Origin: Gnetum montanum
Taxonomy: Eukaryota > Streptophyta > Gnetopsida > Gnetales > Gnetaceae
NCBI GenBank assembly: GCA_015680685.1
Contig: MNCI01022141.1
Coordinates: 157,793 to 221,792, forward strand
Direction: 5' to 3'
Length of the DNA: 64,000 nt
The stretch's first letter is position 1. Every line of letters begins with the position of its first letter. A program made the translations under genes and the position numbers. Positions 12,091 through 22,804 of this stretch are shown here, piece after piece. The notes beneath the pieces are model-generated. The model did no database searches. It was not told where the DNA came from and saw only the letters and a list, made by a program, of their open reading frames with translations.

Positions 12091-12639
12091 TGGGTGTGTT
12101 GAGTCTTTAACAGGGAACTAAGTTTCAGTGTCTTCACCTTGCCATTAAGTGTTGTTACAGGGACTTTGATGAGGGGATCTTTCATTATGTCACTTGCCTC
12201 TAGATTGAGAGCCCTAACTAGATGGTCAGGCCAATCTAGTGATGCTTCTATGGATGCTACATAGTCATCATAGATGATGGGCTTAAGGTCTACGCATTGG
12301 GCATTGATGCATCAAATGAGGTCACCATGAGATCTAGTGGGGACTAGAGGTGAATGAAGAAGCTCATATGTGCTCATGCTATAGTCCTACAACATATCGT
12401 ACAAAATAACCAAAAATAATGTCAAGATGCACTTGTATCAAATGAAGTGAAATTGCAAAAAAATAAAGAAAGTAATGTAATGAAAATTTGTCTAATTGTG
12501 CAAATGTGGGGTTAGGAAGGAAAGTATGCAAGCCATTTTTTAGCCTTGGTAGGCCATGGATTCCCAGTTTAAGGTCATAGTGGACCATGGATTGCACAGG
12601 ACACATTGACTTAGGCAATGCAAGGAAGGTTTGAAACAT
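12091..12639 (-). other. Element N spacer upstream of RT
   Basis: In a broken minus-strand frame, 12360-12060 reads as a decayed pol linker (WPDHLVRALNLEASDIMK near 12230). The part near 12540-12600 contains one or two units of the short hairpin repeat (TTTAAGGTCATAGTGGACCA), also seen at 8.6-8.9 kb and 16.5-16.7 kb. Confidence 0.5.
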
Positions 12640-12687
12640 GGAGTTAAGCTGGGCATTTGCTAAACAATCAGAAATCTAGGAGCATTT

Positions 12688-12777
12688 GCTCTTGATATGA
12701 ACCAAAACACCTAATGACCCATGTGCTATGCTCCCCTACACCATGGGTCATTAGGTGTTTTGGTTCATATCAAGAGC
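12688..12777. repeat. Perfect 36-bp inverted repeat with 18-base loop
   Basis: The left arm 12688-12723 (starting GCTCTTGATATGAACCAAAA) is the exact reverse complement of the right arm 12742-12777. Beyond the perfect arms the pairing continues imperfectly for about 20 more bases (AATCTAGGAGCATTT against CATGAGTCCCTAGAAT). Perfect arms inside a strongly decayed element point to a recent origin or to selection. Confidence 0.95.
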
Positions 12778-13049
12778 ACATGAGTCCCTAGAATGCCTAC
12801 TTTGATACTTCAATGTGATAATGTGATCACACTTGGCTATGGAAGTGGCTGGTGTCATCATAGAGACATTGTTGCCTGAGGCAAATTAGGGCATTCTAAG
12901 ATTCATGTCCAATGAGCCCACTACTAGTGATGGAGTAGGGAGTTAGGCTAAGGCCCAAGGGTCATTAGGCCCTTATCTAGGATCTAGCATATGCCAAAGT
13001 TTTAGTGTTATAATAAGAGCAACACCATGTTTATTGCTCAATGTGTGCT

Positions 13050-16000
13050 TACTCTGTTCCATAACCCACTTGGGATAGTGTATTGTGCTAAAGGGTGAGT
13101 CCTTATATGATTTTAATAATATCTATTTGGTTATAACTCATATAAGGATGCTAATGGCTTACGTCCGTTACTAGATTTATGGTTGTTAAGCTTGGCCTTC
13201 ATGATGAGGAGGGAGCTTTGAACTTGACTCGCACTACCCTACAAGAATTCTCATCCTTTGAGAATGTTTGTGCAGTGGTGATTGGATAGATTGGGTTTGA
13301 CTTAGCAAAATACCCTCATTGGTACCCTAAGGCCTATGAGGGGTGTTAGACCTATGGCTAGTTAGACATGGAGTGGGTGACCCATGTACCTAGTGTGGAG
13401 GAGGTCTTGACCCCACCACCATGAACACACACATCGTTTGTGCCACATAAGCAGCTTGTTGTTTTGCTCTTATGAATTTTCTACTTTTCTTTTCTTATGA
13501 TGATAACTTTTCTTTTGCCTACTGTAGTTGTGGTCACTTCAGGAGAGGTTACAATGGTTACTATAGGCCATACTGAGGCTACCCTCATCATGAAGTATGG
13601 TGATGTTGAGGCTGCATAGTGTTGTTTATGTTGTCAAGTCCCAGTAGAGTTACTTAGTAGGCTTCAATAGGCTAGGCTAATGGACCTTTTCTTAGCCCTT
13701 ATCTTGGGCATCTTGGTGGCCAAAATGGTCACAATCATTGACTCCTTTAGTGAGAGTCTAATCATTTTATTACATAGGTTCATGGTGTGCAGGTGGTCTT
13801 GGACCTTATGGATGATTTCTTTGTGGATCTCTTTGGCCTCCCCTTTGAGGGCCTATCGGTGGATAAGAAAATCAACAAAGAGGTGGACCATAGGGAAGAC
13901 ATTGAGGAGTGGATATGGGCTTCTAAATCCTTCAAAGGCATATTCATCAAGGATTTGCAAGTGCCTATGGTCCATGAGCTCTTCCCCCCTTTTTGTGCTC
14001 ATGCATTCCTAAAGTTGCTCTCTTAGGGATGGGTTCTTGGGATGGAGTAGGATTGGGTGATGAGGGATGTGTTAGAGGTAGGAATGAGCTTAGATTGGGC
14101 TTCCTACCTTGCCAATGGCCTATGTGTTGAGATCATCAAGCTACACCACAACCTCTAGGCAATGTCACATATGCACTTCGCATTCTTCGTAGGATGCCTA
14201 TAAAGGTTTGTGAAATACTTGATGATTTGGGAGGATGGGAAATGGGTAATGTAGGAGCACAAACAACTCTCTAGGTAATGGATTAGACACCTTTTTGCTA
14301 CCATGTGATCATAGGACCCCCCAGAGGCGATTGGTAAGTCATTTTCTATAATGACTAGAGGTAAGTTAGGGTGGCCTCACTACTCATGTGATAGTGCAGG
14401 TGTAGCCCCACCAGCTAACACTGAGAATGTGACTAGAGGGATGCACCTCATTATTGAGGTGGTAGGATTGTCTAAGGTAAAGATCAAAAAGCCACATCCT
14501 ATAGAGGAGCCCATTCTAGAGGTGGGGGAAGAGAGTGGTAGGAAAATCAGCTTAAGATTCCATGAATTGTGTTTAGGCATTGTAGGTGAGTATGAGTCCT
14601 TGGATGCATTTTTTTTAATTTTAAATATTTATAAATTGGGTTGCTTTTTTCTGCACTATAATATACTATGCGAAGTTGCTATGCTAAGCATTGGAGATGC
14701 TAGTCTTAACCTATGTAAATCGTTGGAAGTAGGTAAGAGGGGTACTGGAGTAGCAGCAGATCTCGAAGTGGATGACATTCCTCCTCAAACTAAGGAGGGG
14801 TAGGCACTGATGGATGAAGGATAAGAGGTTGTGAAGGTCCTTTGGTAGTTAGAGGAGGAAGGGTTGCTACAGCTAGACAAGGGTGAGTTTGATAACCTCT
14901 TTGATGATGTGCAGATAGGCAACACCCCCCTCAACTCTCACACCCAAGGGCCTATTGGGTAGGAGCGTTGCATTGCCATCTATTATTTCTCTTTTTGGCT
15001 CTTGCATCTTTGGCTATTTAATAATCATTAAATGTGTTGTTGTATCATAGTCACAAATGTGTCTATTGGTGGTCTAATGTCTACTTCTACCTTTCGCATG
15101 GAGCCATGGCTAGAAGAACCTGATAAGTTTGACTTCATGGAAGGCCTAGTTGAAGACATGATGGATCACATACAATAGATAGATCCCAAGATTGGTATGT
15201 CCATGTTTGCTTACTTTGCATTACTGATTTACTGCTTAGTCTGTGGTTGATGTGTTTTGCCTATTGTATGCCAATAGGTTCCAAGCTTCATTGGGATCTA
15301 AGCAAGGTGGATAGAGTTGATGTTGTCACTAAGTTTCCCCCTAAAGTGGAGTAAGTGCCCCATCGTGTGTATGATGAGGTTAGTAAGTGTGTGATTTCAT
15401 GTGCAAAAGCATTATGGGTATGTAGGTGCATGAATGAGCATCTATGGAAGTGGCTACGCATGCTCTAGGGTAGGGCAACGAGCCAAGATGCTAGATTCAA
15501 GGACTTGCAGGCCCGCTATGATTTCCTAGCAGCTCAAGACTGAGGGGATGGTACTTGGTGAATAGTTGAGATTGACTATGCCAAGTATTGTTCAAAAATT
15601 CATGGTAGGAATGAGACCACCTAAGAGGTGACTAAGCAATAGTTACAGATGGACTTGCCAGCTAGGAAGAACCAAGTCTGGAAGGACTATAGTGCTAAGG
15701 TGTACCAATGGGCTCAAGCATAGAAAAATCATAAACACCATTACAAGTGTGAGCAAGAGGTGTATCTTAAAAGGTACAAGGAGGAGTCTATGGAGGTTCA
15801 TTATCATGATATGTTGATGCAATTGATGCAACATGGGCTTATGAATTGTTTGCTAGTCATGTTGTGGTGAGTGGGACTCCTAAGAGATAGATCATTATGC
15901 CTTAAAGAGAGGTTTCCTTTGCCATGTTTTCACTGGATCTACTTGCATGGACCACCATGGACAAAGGTAAGACCCTCACAAGCATTGACTTTGGCTAGGA

Positions 16001-16400
16001 GGACTGGACACAACTATCGAAGGTGGATATCCTCCAATGCTTGGATTTGGGCCTTGGTAGAATGCTTCCAGATATTGATGTGGGCCCCTCTTAGGTTAGT
16101 TTAGTTTGGATTATTTTCTGCATTGTGATAACTTTGCATGCTACACATTTGTTAGTTAATTTATTATTTTTTATTGCTTTAAGTAGGTTTTAGATGATGG
16201 TGCAAGCCCTAGCGGAGTAGTAGAGGAAGAGGAAAAGGAGCTCCAACCCCCACCAAACACTGTTGGCTGAGTAGCCCATGATGTAGCTCTGTTGTTAGGT
16301 AATTTTATGCTTTTGGCTATTGTTTTATTTTTGATGTATATTCATGCTCAATATTTGATTGGTGGATTAATGGAAATGAGGTCATAATCTATGTTTATCT
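13050..16400 (+). pseudogene. Antisense, intron-containing coding remnant inside element N
   Basis: On the strand opposite to element N pol, several blocks read as decayed exons: 13180-13425 (VVKLGLHDEEGALNLTR...), 13787-14250 (DDFFVDLFGLPFEGLSVDKK, then SLDWASYLANGLCVEIIKL), 14351-14803 (150 open codons), 15097-15193 (MEPWLEEPDKFDFMEGLVED) and 15280-15870 (KLHWDLSKVDRVDVVTKFPP). In-frame TAG codons stand where Gln would fit. At least one junction looks spliced (see 15194-15279). I do not recognise the protein. Antisense extra frames are known in Tat elements, but usually lie between integrase and LTR, whereas this one lies between protease and RT. It could also be a captured host gene. Confidence 0.55.
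15194..15279 (+). other. Probable spliceosomal intron in the antisense remnant
   Basis: The flanks read CCCAAGATTG/GTATGTCC and TATGCCAATAG/GTTCCAAG: a consensus GTATGT donor, a T-rich interior and an AG acceptor. The coding signal is present on both sides and absent between. The length is about 86 bases. No transcript evidence is available here. Confidence 0.55.
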
Positions 16401-16479
16401 CTTCTGCTACATGAATTGCATGTTTGCTAAGTGTTGAATGTTAGTATGTGGTTGGTTGATGTGCTTAGGCCCCTTATGG

Positions 16480-16745
16480 GTCCCATGCCAATTTGAAGCC
16501 ATGGAAAAAGGGCTATTGTTAGTTTTAGGTTGTTTTAGGTCATGGTGATTGCTAGTTTAAGGCCATCTCAAGTCATGCATAAGAGAGAAGGTGTTGTTGG
16601 TTTAAGGCCATGGAAAGCCATATAAATTGCTAGTTTAAGGCCATTTTAGTCCATGTGATTGGATTGCTAGTTCAAGGCCATTTTGGGCCATGACAATGCA
16701 AGGAAGGTTGCTAGTTTTAGGCTATGGTAGGCTGTTTCTTTTTTT
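16480..16745. repeat. Second array of short hairpin-like units
   Basis: Six units of the form GCTAGTTTAAGGCCATnnnnG.CCATG follow one another, for example TTTAAGGCCATTTTAGTCCA near 16635 and TTCAAGGCCATTTTGGGCCA near 16670. They belong to the same repeat type as 8575-8900. With the copy at 12568 they bracket the antisense coding segment. Confidence 0.65.
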
Positions 16746-17286
16746 TATTTTATGGTTTTTTTATTTTTATGTGTTTTAGTGTTTTCTAATGCATGACAAG
16801 GCTAAGCAAAAATGCATAAACTAAAGAAATAGAATAACTAATGCAAAATGCAAGCGACCATGTAAAATGTAACTACACAAGAGGGAGGTGATTATGACAT
16901 GTAGAAGTTAGGGATGCATAAGCACCTTAATCATGTAATTATTTTCTAACTTGATGTGGGTTAGGAGGTGTGTAGGCCCTGGCCCTATAAGGCACAAGGT
17001 GATACTCACCTAGACATTCATCAATGATGTTGAAGGGTAATTCTACCTAGAGAGCTTCCTTAGGGAGGTTTCCTACTTCATTTGATTGTTTGGATGGATT
17101 TACCAGACAAGGTCGGCTTGCATCCTCAACATGTGGCATGTCATCGGGAAATTCTACCTCTGACCCCTATTTTGTATCGACATCATTAATGGTTAGGGAA
17201 GATGCATTATCACCATGTATGATTACCTCTCCACCTTCTTAGGGAAGATGGATCTCTTGATCAATGGATGAAGAGATGGCCCATAA
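16746..17286 (-). other. Element N spacer between antisense segment and protease
   Basis: AT-rich at the left (T-rich run 16737-16790). No reading frame or motif can be supported on either strand. Confidence 0.4.
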
Positions 17287-17690
17287 CTAGGCTAGCCAGG
17301 GCCTCCCTAGGATCCAGTTAAACCTTGGCATCTCTTTGACGATGGTAAATGTAGCCATAGTGGGGAATTTCTCCCTTGCCATGAAAGCTATCATGATTGT
17401 TCCCCTCATGACAACACATGATCCATTGAATGATTTTAGACACATCGTCTTGGTTAGCTTAACCTGGTCAGTGAAACTAATTTTTTTAATGACTAGGAAT
17501 GGAATAACATTGGTTGCCATCCTATTGTCAATGTTCACCTTGCATATTCTGCACTGCCCTACGTGAATGGTTATGAACATTGGCACATTGGTAACTTGAC
17601 CCTTTACAAGGTTAAACTTAATTGCATCATCATGAAACACCAAGGGTGTTGAACCTAATTCCTGAGGCATAGGAAGCATCACAGAGTGGA
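17287..17690 (-). pseudogene. Element N retroviral-type aspartic protease pseudogene
   Basis: An open minus-strand frame of 131 codons contains CRICKVNIDNRMATNVIPFL, where gypsy proteases have xxVLIDxGSAxNVLP, and closes with FNWILGRPWLA, matching the conserved YNxLLGRPWLH end of Tat proteases. The Asp of the active site is kept (NIDNRMA), but the following Gly is replaced, so activity would be lost. It lies after gag, as in intact relatives. The product would have cut the gag-pol polyprotein. Confidence 0.8.
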
Positions 17691-18499
17691 TGGCCTATTC
17701 ATTTGCTGGAATGTCCTCCCTGATAGGAACAAAGGTCAACATATGGACTAATGCTTCATGGTAAGTGGAGGAGGTCATCACTAGGTCAAATAGTCTTAGA
17801 ATTGTGTTCTTTCTCTTCAAAGCTTGCTTGACCTATGCCAGTGCATCTAGGAAGTCTTTATTGCTACCTATTATTTTGTTAGCCTTTACCTCCTCTATGC
17901 GGGCCAAGAGATGGATCACTTAGGGAGGGGATTTAAACTTTGCTTGTGTAGCTGCATTTCAAGCCTCAGTGCTCAATTTTTGGTTGCTTGCACTTACAGT
18001 GGTGTCCTGAGACAATGAGGCCATGGGAATGGTAGACAAGGGTATAGGATTTGGTGGACCTAATTCCATATGTTTCCTAATCATCTTGTCAATGAGGTGT
18101 TCATTAGGCCTCCCAAATTACAACCTAAACTACTTGTTGTTGGGTGTGAGATGAGACTTTGGGTAGATAGGACCTAATGTAGTTCACATCACTGGACCCA
18201 AAGTAGGTGAGGAGTCCACACATCATGGCATCCTAATGATGACAGATGTCTAGGTTTTTGTTGCCACAATGTGTTGTTGGGTCCTAACCACAAAGGATGC
18301 CATGGGTGCCCAAGGTGTTACTCTGATGACAAAGTAGAACCTTAGATTGGTTGATGCCAAGGCCCTAGTGTTACTCAAGGCACACAAACCGCAAATGGCT
18401 CTTGTGCCAGTTTTAAATCATCGTCAATGTTGATGGTATTGATGGAATAGCCTACACCACTAGCATTAAGAGGATCTTTGTATACCTTCATCAACTAGT
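17691..18499 (-). other. Element N gag-protease linker
   Basis: Broken minus-strand frames with no assignable domain connect the gag zinc-knuckle region to the protease. Nothing else is seen here. Confidence 0.4.
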
Positions 18500-19960
18500 T
18501 TTTTGGGCACACAGGATTGCTATCATCAAGGACTAGTTGGTCGTAATCAATCATACACTATATGTCATCTTGTAAGGCCAAGAAGTAATCTGTATCATGG
18601 CCAGGTAGTTTGTGGTAGTTGCAAAATCGGTCCAGCCTAAAGCTTTTAGAAATTGGGGGCTTGTTTGACATGGTTGCTAATGGGTCTCTGAGGATCTCAC
18701 AGTAGAATTCATGGGGTTTGTAGGAATCCTCAAACATCTTCTTATGCTAGATGCACCCAACACTAAGTAGCTAGCCCAAGAGCTTAGATGGCTTGATGCA
18801 TAGTGATGTATACTTTGAGCGATCCTTACACTCAAAGTTTGGCCTCAAGATAGTTTGCTCTATGACCAATGGTGCTGTGGATTGGTTGCTTTATTGTTGT
18901 TGGCTAGAGTTAGATGCTTTGTTGTTGTAGGCTAGGGCATTAGGTGCTTTGGCTGTTAGTTTAGTGATGTTTAGCTTGGCCCCATCAACCACCATTTCCA
19001 TGGTTGTGTTTTCCTTCTCTTTTTTCGTTTCCTTCTTTGCATGTACATTTTTGTTAGCCACAAAGGCAAGGTCCTTGTTGGCCTTCCCCGCATCCTAGAT
19101 GCTCTTTGTTTGAGCAAAGGCTTGGCTTAGGGAGTGTGGGGCTAAGTAGTATACTACATCCTTGTAGATGGCCAATAGGTGGGTCTCTGCTATGGGCTCA
19201 CATATTTCATTGAGTGTAGCATTCCAACATTAAATGAACTTTTGCAAAGCTCCAAGGGACCTTGCTTAATATCCATCAGTTGGTCTAGGGTTGCTTCGAG
19301 CTTCAAGTGGTACTTGAAGCAAGTGACAAATTAACTAAGAAAATCCTCCAAAGAAGATATGGAGGCCTTGGAAAGTGCATGATACCAATCTAATTCCTTG
19401 CTAGTTAGGAACATGGTAAAGACATGGATAATCATGTGTAGCCATTCTTGCAAGAGAAGGCATTTTGAGCGAAAGGTTACCAAGTGGGCATTCGGGTCCC
19501 CCTCACCATTATACTTGGTGAAGTGAAAAAGTTGGACCCTAGGGGGGCAAGTCATTGATGGGACTATAGGACTGATATAGTTGTCCTAGTAAAATTCTAT
19601 CATATGGACCATTTCAAGGTTAGTGGCTTTGAGCTACTTAACTTCTTTAGTAAGCATTTGGATGAGTTGGAATGCTTGGTCCAAGCTTGGAATGGATGTG
19701 GCAAGCTACATCAATTGTGTTGCCTGCTCCATTGCTTGAGTGGCCCACAAACCTGTTATGGGCTGTGCAACCATGTAGGATGGTTGTTGTGAATACTGTT
19801 GTGTATGTTGTTGCTATGCGATGGGCACAGAGGTGGTGTCCACCATGTGGTTATAATATGGGCAAACATAGGTGGTTCCAACAAGATGAGTAGAATGTAT
19901 GGCACCTAGCTCATGTATGGCTGAGACACCTATATCATGTCCACATAAGGTTGCATTGGC
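18500..19960 (-). pseudogene. Element N gag pseudogene
   Basis: The minus strand at 19555-19331 reads FHFTKYNGEGDPNAHLVTF and further LDWYHALSKASISSLEDF, the standard Tat gag core (xFxxYxGxxDPxxHLxxF ... WYxxLxxxSIxSxxxL). Around 18630-18560 it reads FCNYHKLPGHDTDYF, a decayed YCxYHxxxGHDTxxC zinc knuckle. Stops and frameshifts interrupt both parts. It would have encoded the particle protein that packages element RNA. Confidence 0.75.
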
Positions 19961-20198
19961 ATCATGGAGGCTAGGATGAAGTATTGCACAGATTGTATTT
20001 CATCTTGTGGGGTTCCAGGGAAACCAACAACTAGGACCAATCTATACCAACCGACTCGTAGACAACACTTGTGCTGGCCAATGATCCAGCTACTACCATG
20101 ACAAGTCCATAGGGCTGTTATGTCGATGCTAGCTTAAAACTAGTAGTGGAGGTGCAAAAAGCATGTGGAACTACCACTAAACGTAGAAGGAATGGCGT

Positions 20199-20217
20199 GG
20201 CCCTTCTTCTAGCACCA
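20199..20217 (-). other. Element N primer-binding site
   Basis: Five bases from the LTR, the minus strand reads TGGTGCTAGAAGAAGGGCC. T2 has TGGCACTAGAAGGAGGGCC at the matching place. The TGG start fits pairing with a tRNA CCA end; I could not match the rest to a tRNA I know. Confidence 0.65.
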
Positions 20218-20222
20218 AAAAC

Positions 20223-22019
20223 TGTAACTACCAAAAATGTTGATGGTTAGAACACTAAGAGGTTAGCTCACATACAACCTAACCCTGAACTTGTGTGAGG
20301 GCCTTGCGAAAAATGGATATGGGATGGCTTGAATGATCTTGTTAATTGAATAGGGACTTACAGGGTGCTACACCAAGCAAGTGATAAAGGGGTTACACGA
20401 TGTTACTGATGAGCACCAGGACTAGCTAGGTTAGTGTGTAGTAAGGTGTCCTAGCCTGAGAATGGTAGTGTAAATGTGCAAATGCGTGTGAAATAGTAAG
20501 AAAATGTGAGTGCTATGCTAAATGTCAAAGAAAAAGTGCTTGAAATATGTAACAGAACTTGAGAATAGAAGTGCACCACCCTAAATGAGGGAGTGTAGCA
20601 ATTGCAAAAAAAATGAGGTGAGAGTCATACATAGTATAGAGATAGGTGTAGTAGTAGTGTAGTAGCAAAGTCACAGTATTTGAGGTGTCTATGTCTAAGC
20701 ATGCTAGGTTGGCTACCATGGTGTCTTGCAAGCTTGTAGTGGGCTATGGTGCTAAGTGGGACACAAAAGGGTTGCTAGGATGTTGATACACTCCAGTGTT
20801 TGGGGTGCTCAAGGTCCTTCAGGTGCCAAATGGTGCTATGAGGTGTTAATTTCCACTTAAATTTTCTTGCCAAATGCTTCAAATGTCCACTACTAGAATG
20901 AATTGACAACCCCTTGAGTGTTGAATGTGAAGGCATTTATAGGCTTAGTGTTAGTGTGAAATGTGGATCGGGCACCATGTGGCACGAGGGTAGATGGGGC
21001 TATGCTAGACCCAACTACACTCCCATGGGAGTAGCAAGTGCTATGCTCTAATGCATTGCAGTGGACCCCTAGATGCTATTGAACTATGGCTATGCTACAA
21101 AGACTGCATATGCTAGAGTTTGAATGATTTCAATGTACCTGTAGATAGTGAAAAAAATAATGTAATTTGGAGGCTATGCTCTAGGACTATGTCTTTACCT
21201 CTTTTGAATGGATCAAGTGTAGGTACAACTCAAGGGAAAATGGGAGGATAAAAGAGATGCAAATTTCTAATCTTGCTTGCCAAAGGAATGCTGGAGTTGA
21301 GGTGAAGGTTGATGGTATGCTTTGAAGGTTTTTGGAGGCTATCGGAGGCTTCTCTACAATGCTACGCTGGCTATGCTCTAGAGTGTAACCTAACACTTAG
21401 ATAAATTTTGCAAAATTTGATGTCCAACACTAGCTATGCTTGATACACTCTAGAGCATAGTAGGGATACTTAGAAAAATTTGGCCCAAATTTGATCTTCT
21501 TCTATGCTACACTAGCTATGCTATGAAGGATAGCAAGAGGGGTAATCTCAAGTTAGAAAATCTACCAAACTATTCCTCCACTCTAAGCTAGCTTGACAAC
21601 TTTTCGCTTGACACTTAGGAAAAATGACCATTGAAAGGTGTGCTATGTTGGCTACACTCTAGAGTGAAGTAGCAGTAACAACCCTAGGAGTTAGAGAATT
21701 TATTGAACTTTTTCTTCCATGCCAAGCCATCCTAATAGTTTCTGGATTGGAACTTGAGCAAACTGGCCATGGAAGTGTGTGCTATGTTGGCTACAATCTA
21801 GAGTGTAGTAGGCAAAATACAAGCATAACACAACACTTAGAAAAATTTTTGTGCAATTGTTATCGACACTTAGAAAATTTTGCAAAATAGGGCTTGTGAT
21901 ACATGCTATGTTGGCAATGCTTGTGAGCATAGCACCAACACTTAGAAGAATTTGCCAAGTTTTGACACATAAACAAATTTGCAATTGCAATGCTAAAGCC
22001 CAAAATTGGTGGTGTTTCA
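20223..22019 (-). repeat. Element N LTR, right copy (5' LTR in element sense)
   Basis: It aligns along its whole length with 5137-6958, including the sub-repeats around CTATGCTCTAGAGTGTA (21370) and ACACTCTAGAGCATAG (21447). It is followed by CTCCA, the right-hand target duplication, after which T1 sequence resumes. Confidence 0.9.
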
Positions 22020-22804
22020 CTCCACTTGAGAACCCTTAGCCATCTAGGAGACCTACTATGATTCCATCAAATTATAATTAAAGGCACATACACAAGGGTT
22101 GAACTGCACCATTGGAAAACTTCCAAAAATACTATGTTCTTTGGTAGTGCAGCTAATTGGGTAGACTCATGTTGGAATTCCTACCTTAAGAAAGAAGTAC
22201 ACCATAAGCAAATTTTCCTTGAAAAAAAAAAGAAAAAAAGAATGAGGACCATGTTCATTGCTAGTGCAATAAGTTCTTAAGTGTGATGGGATCTAGGAAC
22301 AATCCTCACCCTAACCTCCATTCCCCTTTTAAACCTACTTCCCTAAAATTCAAAAAGAAAAAAAAAAGAAAATAATCCATTTTTCACCCATTTCCTTTCA
22401 AGAAAAATTTTGAAAGTTGCGGCTAGCCATGATCTAACATGAGCCTATCCTCCTCATTAAGTTTAGTATAAGTCTTGTGCTTGAAGTAGTCCACATGCCT
22501 TTTGACTTTTACCTTGTGAGAGGACTGGGAATGTGATCTTAGTTACACACACACACACATCTATTTAGCCCAAATATTAAATTATATATTTGAATTTTAA
22601 TGATATAAGATGGTGTGGTAAGGGTGACCCATGTCTAGTTCTTCCTTTGATTATATGGTTATTTTAATCATGTTTAAATCTATATAGTTTACTTCTAAGT
22701 CTCCATTTGTCTATTTTGTGATGTTTATGATTCTCTATCTATTGCATTTTCTTTTAAAATTTCTATGGTTTTCACTTGCATGCAATTAAATTTTGGGGGC
22801 TAAG
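22020..22804 (+). other. T1 3' untranslated region, right of the insertion, with polypurine tract
   Basis: From GAGAACCCTTAG on, the sequence aligns with T2 at 41450-41627. After that point T2 has a deletion, while T1 continues for about 590 bases. It ends with TTTTGGGGGC (22791-22800), a plausible purine tract, next to the LTR. A short (CA)n run lies at 22543-22558. Confidence 0.7.

Larger units (their letters stand above)
5137..22019 (-). mobile_element. Element N: complete but decayed Tat/Ogre-like element nested in T1
   Basis: Two LTRs (5137-6958 and 20223-22019) with TGTAACTA...GTTTCA ends bound the element. The target duplication is CTCCT on the left and CTCCA on the right; the empty site in T2 reads ATCTCCATTT. 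On the minus strand the order is LTR, primer site (20199-20217), gag, protease, an extra segment with antisense coding signal, RT, RNase H, archaeal-type RNase H, integrase, 3' UTR, purine tract, LTR. Every coding region has stops and frameshifts. The LTRs differ at about one base in five over the first 210 positions compared by eye, so the insertion is ancient. Even so it is younger than T1, which it interrupts. Confidence 0.9.
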
